Source: Sphingobacteriaceae bacterium DW12 (GTDB lineage: Bacteria > Bacteroidota > Bacteroidia > Sphingobacteriales > Sphingobacteriaceae). Taken from it: DNA of 64,000 nucleotides. Position numbers and translations under genes: made by a program. The notes under the pieces are model-generated. The model was given only the letters and a program-made list of their open reading frames with translations, did no database searches and was not told the origin of the DNA. The DNA is taken from assembly GCA_000783305.1 (NCBI GenBank), contig JROE01000005.1, positions 62,001 to 126,000 of the forward strand, given 5' to 3'. Numbering within the stretch: the stretch's first letter is position 1; every line of letters begins with the position of its first letter. Shown piece by piece: positions 57,796 to 64,000 of this stretch.

Positions 57796-58530
57796 ATGTT
57801 TATTTATCATATTGGGAAGTACATCTTACTATTAAAGGCCGTATTTAAGAAACCAGAAAAGGGGAAAATTTATTGGAAAGAGACTATGCTGGCTATGACC
57901 GATATTGGCCTAGGTTCGCTAGGTTTGATAGTTATTATTTCTACTTTTATTGGAGCGGTCATGACGATGCAGATTGCGTTTCAGCTGGTTTCGGATTTGA
58001 TTCCCAACTCTATTATTGGCCAAATTAATAGGGACTCCAATATATTGGAGTTAGGACCAACGATTTCGGCATTGGTCTTGATGGGGAAGGTCGGGTCTTC
58101 CATCTCTTCTCAAATCGGATCTATGCGTGTGACCGAACAGATTGATGCTTTAGAAATTATGGGTATCAATACTCCGGGTTATCTCATTCTTCCTAAGGTA
58201 ATAGCTGGGGTTACAATGATTCCTGCGTTGGTCATTGTGGCTATTTTTTGTGCAATACTAGGTGGTTTGATTGGAGGGGCGCTATCGGGCGCTGTAAGTG
58301 CTGCGGATTATATCCAAGGTATTCAAGGAGGTTTTAATGGATTTACAGTATCTGTAGCGATGGTAAAGGCAGTTGTATTTGGATTTATAATTACGTCCGT
58401 CCCTGCATATAAAGGTTTTTATGTAAGGGGTGGGGCTTTAGAAGTTGGAGAAGCGGGCACACAAGCTGTTGTAATTGGGTGTATCACTATTTTGGCAAGC
58501 GACTATTTGATTACTGCTATTATGCTGTAA
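57796..58530 (+). CDS. mlaE: MlaE-family ABC transporter permease
   Basis: This 244-residue permease belongs to the MlaE family, which moves phospholipids between outer and inner membranes. It has five to six membrane helices and the family stretch LGPTISALVLMGKVGSSISSQIGSMRVTEQIDAL (about 91-124), which contacts the ATPase. The ATPase gene follows after 11 bp. The 289 bp upstream (57507-57795) are AT-rich, with no gene and no convincing promoter. The usual third gene, an MCE-domain protein (MlaD), is not next to it. Confidence 0.92.
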   Translation: MFIYHIGKYILLLKAVFKKPEKGKIYWKETMLAMTDIGLGSLGLIVIISTFIGAVMTMQIAFQLVSDLIPNSIIGQINRDSNILELGPTISALVLMGKVGSSISSQIGSMRVTEQIDALEIMGINTPGYLILPKVIAGVTMIPALVIVAIFCAILGGLIGGALSGAVSAADYIQGIQGGFNGFTVSVAMVKAVVFGFIITSVPAYKGFYVRGGALEVGEAGTQAVVIGCITILASDYLITAIML

Positions 58531-58541
58531 GTTGATAAACT

Positions 58542-59306
58542 ATGATTGAAATTCAGAATATACATAAATCTTTTGGGGATAACGAGGTCTTAAAGGGTAT
58601 AGATGCCATTTTTGAACCAGGCAGAGTGAGCCTCATCATTGGGGGGTCTGGTTCTGGAAAAAGTACGCTTTTAAAGTGCATAGTAGGACTGCATCACCCT
58701 GAACAGGGGCGTGTTTTCTTCGATAAGCAGGAATTTACTAAGATGAATTTTGAAGAGCGTATACCTATCCGTAAAGAAATCGGGATGCTCTTTCAGAATT
58801 CGGCACTGTTTGATTCGATGACTGTGGAGCAGAACTTGATGTTTTCATTGGATATGTTTACAGATATGTCCAAAGCGGAAAAGGTGGATCGGGCTAACTT
58901 TTGTTTGGAACGGGTTAATCTTGCTGGTACTAATAAGTTGTTCCCTACAGAATTGTCTGGAGGTATGAAAAAACGGGTTGGTATTGCTCGGGCAATTAGT
59001 ATGGGACCTAAGTATCTATTTTGTGATGAACCAAATTCGGGTCTTGATCCTGCTACTTCGATTTTGATTGATGAGCTGATACAAGACTTGACTCAGGAAT
59101 ATCAATGTACGACAATCGTAGTGACCCACGACATGAATTCGGTAATGGGGATTGGGGAATACATTCTGTATCTATATAAGGGGGAGAAGTTTTGGGAAGG
59201 TACGAATCAGGATATTCTGGGGTCGGACGTGAAAGAACTTAATGACTTTGTGTTTGCGAGCCCTTTGATGCAGGCTGCTCGTAAATCCATGAAGCGAGAA
59301 CAGTAA
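58542..59306 (+). CDS. mlaF: MlaF-family ABC transporter ATP-binding protein
   Basis: This 254-residue ATPase has Walker A GGSGSGKST (34-42), Q-loop FQNSALFDSMTV, signature LSGGMKKRVGIARA and Walker B YLFCDEPNSGLDP, all in the MlaF pattern. It energises MlaE for lipid trafficking. The short gap and same strand indicate an operon. In many Bacteroidota an MCE protein gene comes next; here a methyltransferase gene with its own -7 element follows. Confidence 0.94.
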   Translation: MIEIQNIHKSFGDNEVLKGIDAIFEPGRVSLIIGGSGSGKSTLLKCIVGLHHPEQGRVFFDKQEFTKMNFEERIPIRKEIGMLFQNSALFDSMTVEQNLMFSLDMFTDMSKAEKVDRANFCLERVNLAGTNKLFPTELSGGMKKRVGIARAISMGPKYLFCDEPNSGLDPATSILIDELIQDLTQEYQCTTIVVTHDMNSVMGIGEYILYLYKGEKFWEGTNQDILGSDVKELNDFVFASPLMQAARKSMKREQ

Positions 59307-59336
59307 TCTTGATTATATACTTTTGATAGATAACTG

Positions 59337-59344
59337 TATCTTTG
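59337..59344 (+). promoter_or_regulatory. candidate -7 element for the methyltransferase gene
   Basis: TATCTTTG is an exact TAnnTTTG match only 16 bp before the TTG start, implying a leader of roughly ten nucleotides. No well-spaced -33 element was found. Confidence 0.45.
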
Positions 59345-59360
59345 CAGCAAATTTTATATT

Positions 59361-60263
59361 TTGAATCATACAGAAATACAACTACTGACTCCTACGCATT
59401 GGAAAGACTATGAGTTGATCGATTGCGGGGATTTTGAAAAATTGGAACGTTTTGGCAATTTGGTGCTTATACGGCCAGAGCCTCAGGCTGTTTGGCCAAA
59501 GACGTTGTCTGAGGGCGAATGGACTAAGCGCCATGATATCCGTTTCAAAGGGAGGTCTGCTACTTCTGGCGAATGGGTAAAAAAGAATGCTAAAACGCCG
59601 GATCGTTGGCATGTTGAATACAAGAACACTGATGTAGCGATTAAATTCCGTTTGGGACTGACTTCTTTCAAACATGTGGGTATTTTCCCAGAGCAGGCCG
59701 TTAATTGGGACTACATTTCCGAATCTGTTCGTTCCTTTAAGACTGAAACGCCGAAGGTACTAAACCTATTTGCTTACACAGGTGGGGCGTCATTGATTGC
59801 AAAAGCTGCTGGTGCAGATACTACGCATGTAGATTCTATTAAACAGGTGGTCACTTGGGCCAACGAAAATCAAGAATTATCAGAAATCGACAATATTAGG
59901 TGGGTAGTGGAGGATGCTCTTAAATTTGTCAAACGTGAGCTTAAAAGAGGCAATACTTATAACGGCATCATATTGGACCCGCCCGCATATGGACATGGAC
60001 CTAAGGGGGAAAAATGGAAATTGGAGGATCATATAACAGAAATGATGAGAGATGTCGTGCAGTTGTTGGATCCTAAAGAACATTTCCTTATCCTAAATAC
60101 CTATTCGCTGGGGTTCTCTTCAGTAATTGTCGAGAACCTTATCCGGACTGCGTTTCCTAAAGTTGAGAATTTGGAGATAGGGGAGCTATATCTGCAGGCC
60201 ACAGCAGGTGCCAAATTACCTCTTGGAGTATTTGGTAAGTTTCGAACAATAGCGACACCTTAA
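59361..60263 (+). CDS. class I SAM-dependent methyltransferase, RlmI-like (TTG start)
   Basis: This 300-residue protein has an N-terminal RNA-binding-like part (about 1-110) and a Rossmann methyltransferase core. Motif I is LNLFAYTGGASLIAKAAGA (about 131-149), and the catalytic-type ILDPPAYGHG is near 205. It resembles the RlmI/RlmK group of 23S rRNA cytosine methyltransferases. Only TTG at 59361 can start it: the frame has a stop at 59331, and no in-frame ATG occurs before the conserved core. Confidence 0.85.
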   Translation: MNHTEIQLLTPTHWKDYELIDCGDFEKLERFGNLVLIRPEPQAVWPKTLSEGEWTKRHDIRFKGRSATSGEWVKKNAKTPDRWHVEYKNTDVAIKFRLGLTSFKHVGIFPEQAVNWDYISESVRSFKTETPKVLNLFAYTGGASLIAKAAGADTTHVDSIKQVVTWANENQELSEIDNIRWVVEDALKFVKRELKRGNTYNGIILDPPAYGHGPKGEKWKLEDHITEMMRDVVQLLDPKEHFLILNTYSLGFSSVIVENLIRTAFPKVENLEIGELYLQATAGAKLPLGVFGKFRTIATP

Positions 60264-60302
60264 TCAAAAACGGACTTCATGTGAAGTCCGTTTTTGATTA
60301 AG
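60259..60302 (+). terminator. intrinsic terminator after the methyltransferase gene
   Basis: A perfect 21-bp palindromic stem (60259-60279 with 60282-60302) begins within the stop codon. The stem contains an A5/T5 block that supplies the T-run. It is one of the strongest hairpins in the window. Confidence 0.85.
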
Positions 60303-60373
60303 GGAAAGCGCTTTCGATGGGTGACTATTTCCTATCTGTGATAGCCTGCGCACCGATAGAAGCCAGGAATTAC

Positions 60374-62158
60374 TTAGCTGAACTTTATCTTTTCCAACTG
60401 TAGTTCTATCTGTTGGAGTTCGTTGGGAATAGCTTGGATGATGTGGGCTGGAAAGTTATTCAACGTTTCTTTTAATTCTTTGTAGTAGCTGATTCCTTCC
60501 TGTAATTGTCTCTTGAATTTATCCAAATAACGGATTTTTTTGTCGTCTACTGTAGACATATTGATTTCTACATATTTTTGGATGTGGGTGACATATAGTT
60601 TCAATTCGCTAATGAGGAAAAATGGACGTGATTGATCTTTTAATAGATTATCACGTCCATATATATGATTAACCATCTGATCCAGCGAAAATATTCCTTT
60701 GAACCAACTGGTATTGGGACCCGGGCATATGGATACGGAATCACTCTCTCTTGGCTTTAAAATGCCATACTTGATATAAGCAGGAGCCGCTAGGCCATCA
60801 CATAAGCAAGTCTTAACGGTGATATTTTCATATTCCTTTTCATACTCCACTCGATGCAATTGTTTCTCTTGCAATTCTTTAATTTTAAGATGTTGATACT
60901 CTCGAGAGGCGGTACATATGGGTTGTTCTGTGTATTCTGTATTAGAGATTAGATATTTCTTTTTGCATGGACTACCTGGTCGACCGCTTTGGATGCGTTG
61001 TATCCGTTGTTTCTCGGCGGAACTTAATCTGAAATTATTGAAGGGTACACCTAGCGGAGAGGAATCACTGATATAGAAGTCATCGGCTGAAGCGATAGAT
61101 AGTGCAGTTAAGGTCTGATCATCTACTGTAGTGGCTTCTGGAACTAATAAGAAGGGGGATCCCCAGCCTACTGCATCGAAATCGTAGTGTTCCAGCAAAA
61201 AACGATGTTCGTCTGCTGTACCGACACCTCCTTGTACAGTATATTTTATAGGAGGTGAATGCTGTAGGTCTTTGCTCTTTAAGGACCAATACTGCTGATA
61301 GAGGTGAAAGAGTTCAGCTTGGAGCTCTTTTTTCTTGTTCTTAAACTCTTCCAATATAGGACCTAATAGAAAGCCATCGGTTGCGAAAGCATGTCCTCCA
61401 CAGTTGAGGCCAGATTCAATTCTGAATTCGGAAACCCACACTCCCTTTTTAGCCAAAAATTTAGCCTGAATAGAAGCTGATCTATAGTCACTTACTTTGA
61501 GGGTCACTTTTTTGTTGAATGTACCACCTTCTTCGGGCCAAAATTGTTCAAGTTCTGAAATATAGGTATATAGTCTTGGGTTCATACCTGCTGAAAGGAC
61601 AACGGAGGACTGTAATTCGGAGTTGGCAAACCCTCTAAGGGCAGCTAGGGCGTCTGACAGTTTTTCATCCATAGGATGTCCGATGGCTGCTACATTCATT
61701 TTGTCCACTTTAGACATGATGTTGACATCGATGTCTCCAGCTTGTATATGTTTGCTGATTTGCACTGCTAGTTGGCTTCTTTTTTGAGGGTCAACTTCGG
61801 TGATAAACTCATTGTAATCCATTTTGATAGGAGTACCTTCCGGTAGGAGATTGAAGTAACGGGTACTTTCCTGGCTAGTTTCGAGCACCTGCTGTCGGAT
61901 ATGTTCTATTTGTTCTTGGACTAGGACTTTTACTAGATTGAGATAAGAAGTTATCCGCATAGCCCTAAAGTCGTACTCTTTTTTTGTGATGGGCTTGCAG
62001 TCGAGCTGATGACGTTGGCTATAGTAGATCCTAATACGTTCGATGAGTTCATCATCTACGATAGAGATTACGGATGAAATACCATACTTAGCAACTTTAA
62101 GCGGCGAATCTATGGAGAATGCAAGCCCCAATACCGGGATGTGAAATGAGTGCAACAT
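60374..62158 (-). CDS. uncharacterised 594-residue protein, possible FMN-type TIM barrel with cysteine-rich tail
   Basis: I do not recognise this protein as a named family. Parts resemble FMN-binding barrels of the FabK/nitronate monooxygenase kind. The start HIPVLGLAF (6-14) recalls their PI-Q-PM opening; ESGLNCGGHAFATDG (248-262), TVQGGVGTADEH (307-318) and GWGSPFLLVPEAT (331-343) recall the phosphate-binding and exit-loop motifs. Residues 395-480 hold five cysteines (C398, C415, C451, C453, C478) that could bind metal or an iron-sulfur cluster. The C-terminus is helical. There is no signal peptide. The neighbours are a terminator and purU. Confidence 0.75.
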   Translation of the reverse strand: MLHSFHIPVLGLAFSIDSPLKVAKYGISSVISIVDDELIERIRIYYSQRHQLDCKPITKKEYDFRAMRITSYLNLVKVLVQEQIEHIRQQVLETSQESTRYFNLLPEGTPIKMDYNEFITEVDPQKRSQLAVQISKHIQAGDIDVNIMSKVDKMNVAAIGHPMDEKLSDALAALRGFANSELQSSVVLSAGMNPRLYTYISELEQFWPEEGGTFNKKVTLKVSDYRSASIQAKFLAKKGVWVSEFRIESGLNCGGHAFATDGFLLGPILEEFKNKKKELQAELFHLYQQYWSLKSKDLQHSPPIKYTVQGGVGTADEHRFLLEHYDFDAVGWGSPFLLVPEATTVDDQTLTALSIASADDFYISDSSPLGVPFNNFRLSSAEKQRIQRIQSGRPGSPCKKKYLISNTEYTEQPICTASREYQHLKIKELQEKQLHRVEYEKEYENITVKTCLCDGLAAPAYIKYGILKPRESDSVSICPGPNTSWFKGIFSLDQMVNHIYGRDNLLKDQSRPFFLISELKLYVTHIQKYVEINMSTVDDKKIRYLDKFKRQLQEGISYYKELKETLNNFPAHIIQAIPNELQQIELQLEKIKFS

Positions 62159-62257
62159 ATGACGTAGTTATATGTTACGAAATAGCTAATAATTCTCCGA
62201 AAAAAAAATGTGGAGAAGCGCTATTAAATAATGATGTTAATCACATTTTAGATTTTT

Positions 62258-63100
62258 CTATTCAAAGACTATGGTCTTATTGCCATCTAACATGACGCGA
62301 TCTTCGAGCAAAAGGCGTATGGCTCTAGCTAATACAGCCTTTTCAATCTCTTTGCCAGCTGTCATCATATCTTGTACGGTGTACGTGTGATTCACTCTTC
62401 GGGTATCTTGTACAATGATAGGGCCTTCGTCCAAATCGTCTGTCACATAGTGAGCGGTAGCGCCAATGATTTTTACTCCTCTGGTGTATGCTTGTCTGTA
62501 GGGATTGGCGCCTATAAATGCCGGAAGGAATGAGTGGTGGATATTGATGATGCGATTCCTGAACTTTCGTACAAAATCTGGTGATAGTATCCGCATGAAC
62601 TTAGCTAAGATAAGATAGTCAAAAGGGTATATGGATATTTGGTTAGCAATTTTACTTTCAAACTCCTCTTTACTAATGTTTTCATGTGAAACATAGTGGA
62701 AGGGAATATTGAATTTTTTCGTGAATTCCTCTAATTCACTGTAGTTGCCAATGACTGCTTGTATATCTGTGTTCCACGTTTCAAAGTGATGGCGTATAAG
62801 GATATCCGCTAAGCAATGATGTTCTTTGGTTACGAGTATGATGATTTTCTTTCGTTCGGAAGGGTTTATTGTAATCTGCGCGTTTGGTGGGAGATTGTCC
62901 TTTAAAGACTCCTGCAAGTGTGATGGTTGGTCAATGCTACCGTTACAAACTAATCTGACGAAAAATTTGTTGGATTCCTCATCTACAAATTCACGCATGG
63001 TCACAATATTCAAACGATATTGTGCTACTGTATTGGATATTTTAGCAACTAATCCAACGTCGTCTTGACATTGGATTAGTATGAGTATTTGAGTGTTCAA
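62258..63100 (-). CDS. purU: formyltetrahydrofolate deformylase
   Basis: PurU hydrolyses 10-formyl-THF to formate and THF. The 280-residue protein has an N-terminal ACT domain (about 5-75: LILIQCQDDVGLVAKISN) and a formyltransferase-fold catalytic domain (about 85-275). The catalytic region is NIHHSFLPAFIGANPYRQA and GATAHYVTDDLDEGPII. The gap to the uncharacterised gene is 99 bp, with no convincing terminator. Confidence 0.94.
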   Translation of the reverse strand: MNTQILILIQCQDDVGLVAKISNTVAQYRLNIVTMREFVDEESNKFFVRLVCNGSIDQPSHLQESLKDNLPPNAQITINPSERKKIIILVTKEHHCLADILIRHHFETWNTDIQAVIGNYSELEEFTKKFNIPFHYVSHENISKEEFESKIANQISIYPFDYLILAKFMRILSPDFVRKFRNRIINIHHSFLPAFIGANPYRQAYTRGVKIIGATAHYVTDDLDEGPIIVQDTRRVNHTYTVQDMMTAGKEIEKAVLARAIRLLLEDRVMLDGNKTIVFE

Positions 63101-63125
63101 GGGTTTAGGTTGTGTGGTTCTTTAT

Positions 63126-64000
63126 TTATACTGCTTCTTTGGTCAATTCAGCTTCGATATCTACTTCTACACGAAGATTGTTGACAATGTGTTTCTGTCT
63201 GTCTGGTGTATTCTTACCCATGTAATATTCCAATAGATGCTGGATTTTTTGATCCTTGGATAAGATGACAGGGTCTAACCGGATATCCTTTCCAATAAAC
63301 AATCCAAATTCGGAAGGGGAAATCTCTCCCAACCCTTTGAAACGTGTGATTTCGGGTTTGGCTCCTAGTTTTGCAATGGCGCGCTGTCTCTCCTCGTCTG
63401 AGTAGCAGTAAATCGTTTCTTTCTTGTTTCTGACCCTAAATAGAGGGGTTTGCAAGATTGCAACATGACCTGCTTTTACAAGGTCTGGGAAAAATTGAAG
63501 GAAAAACGTTAGTAGCAACAGACGGATGTGCATGCCGTCGACATCAGCATCTGTAGCGATAACGATATTGTTGTAACGTAGACCGTCTAATCCATCTTCA
63601 ATGTTCAAGGCATGTTGTAGCAGGTTGAACTCTTCATTTTCGTAGACTATCTTTTTGGACATGCCATATGAGTTTAACGGTTTTCCCTTTAAGCTGAATA
63701 CCGCCTGTGTCTGCACATCACGAGATTTGGTGATGGAACCACTTGCTGAATCTCCTTCGGTGATGAAGAGAGTCGTTTCTTGATTCCGTTCGTTCTTGTC
63801 TGAAAAGTGAACTTTGCAATCCCGTAGCTTGCGGTTATGTACCGAAGCCTTTTTTGCACGTTCATTTGCCAATTTTTTGATTCCAGCAATATCCTTACGC
63901 TCTCTCTCGGATTGCATGATGCGCTTTAATAGGGCATCAGCTGTTTCGGAATTGCGGTGCAGGTAATCATCCAAGGCTTTTTTAACAAAGTCGTTGATAA
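63126..64000 (-). CDS. parE: DNA topoisomerase IV subunit B, C-terminal part (runs off window)
   Basis: The frame is open to the right edge, so this is the last about 290 residues of a type IIA topoisomerase B subunit. It has the TOPRIM motifs [14 protein letters not shown] and [12 protein letters not shown], the metal-binding part of the cleavage site, and [18 protein letters not shown]. The sequence [15 protein letters not shown] rather than GGSAKQGRDR favours ParE over GyrB. A TTG at 63974 is internal and not a real start. parC is not in view. Confidence 0.92.
   Translation of the reverse strand, partial: INDFVKKALDDYLHRNSETADALLKRIMQSERERKDIAGIKKLANERAKKASVHNRKLRDCKVHFSDKNERNQETTLFITEGDSASGSITKSRDVQTQAVFSLKGKPLNSYGMSKKIVYENEEFNLLQHALNIEDGLDGLRYNNIVIATDADVDGMHIRLLLLTFFLQFFPDLVKAGHVAILQTPLFRVRNKKETIYCYSDEERQRAIAKLGAKPEITRFKGLGEISPSEFGLFIGKDIRLDPVILSKDQKIQHLLEYYMGKNTPDRQKHIVNNLRVEVDIEAELTKEAV

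Noticed and set aside
60304..60315. 12-bp palindrome GAAAGCGCTTTC
   Set aside because: It is short, has no T-run and follows a much stronger terminator; it is likely chance.
62193..62217. TTCTCC/GGAGAA inverted repeat between purU and the 594-residue protein gene
   Set aside because: Only 6 bp pair, and the T-run falls in the loop rather than after the stem, so it is not a convincing terminator.

Overview
The window looks like chromosomal DNA of a member of the Bacteroidota, most likely Sphingobacteriaceae (Sphingobacterium or Pedobacter type). The evidence is of three kinds. Promoters fit the Bacteroidota pattern (TTTG, about 18 bp, TAnnTTTG) and most start codons lack a Shine-Dalgarno sequence. 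The protein families are typical of the phylum: a CarboxypepD-plug-barrel outer-membrane protein, FtsX/MacB-type permease, CbpA-CbpM pair, long IspG, a T9SS-type sorting domain, and a C-minus L32. The gene order Thr-Tyr-Gly-Thr tRNAs, tuf, tRNA-Trp, secE, nusG, rplKAJL, rpoBC is also characteristic. No phage, insertion sequence, CRISPR array or rRNA gene was seen. The genus is an inference.

Layout. Positions 1-18.5 kb are mostly on the minus strand: an uncharacterised gene at the left edge, cbpM/cbpA, a large outer-membrane barrel protein, an M28 peptidase lipoprotein with rpiB and tatC, then the fatty-acid/phospholipid operon DUF177-rpmF-plsX-fabH-accB-accC. After these come queH, a lipoprotein, a SirB1-like protein and an FtsX-type permease with its ATPase. 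At 19-22 kb are an M23 peptidase-bactofilin pair, a small protein that looks like a methyltransferase lacking its cofactor-binding core, and an Omp85-like protein.

Positions 22.1-35.7 kb hold the translation/transcription cluster on the plus strand. It contains four tRNAs and tuf behind tandem promoters, then tRNA-Trp-secE-nusG, rplK-rplA-rplJ-rplL, and rpoB-rpoC. Each unit is bounded by a clear promoter and/or hairpin. rpoB starts with TTG and rplA with GTG.

Positions 35.7-43.5 kb form a hexuronate catabolic island. eda and kdgK are on the minus strand. An SDR-type fructuronate reductase, uxuA, uxaC and an ExuT-like transporter are on the plus strand, and a LacI-type regulator closes the block. 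Together they would import glucuronate and convert it through fructuronate, mannonate, KDG and KDPG to pyruvate and glyceraldehyde 3-phosphate.

Positions 43.6-64 kb are mixed housekeeping genes: lolA, ftsK, a DUF4397 lipoprotein, tyrS, an AcpH-like protein, an APC permease, kup, a tiny T9SS-type protein, ispG, a LiaF-like membrane protein, the lipid-transport pair mlaE-mlaF, and a TTG-initiated methyltransferase. They end with a 594-residue uncharacterised protein with TIM-barrel-like motifs and a cysteine-rich tail, purU, and the C-terminal part of parE running off the right edge.

The least explained items are the 594-residue protein (60374-62158), the truncated methyltransferase-like protein (20252-20782), the passenger-less sorting-domain protein (53933-54439), and the folded leader ahead of the hexuronate operon (37594-37642).
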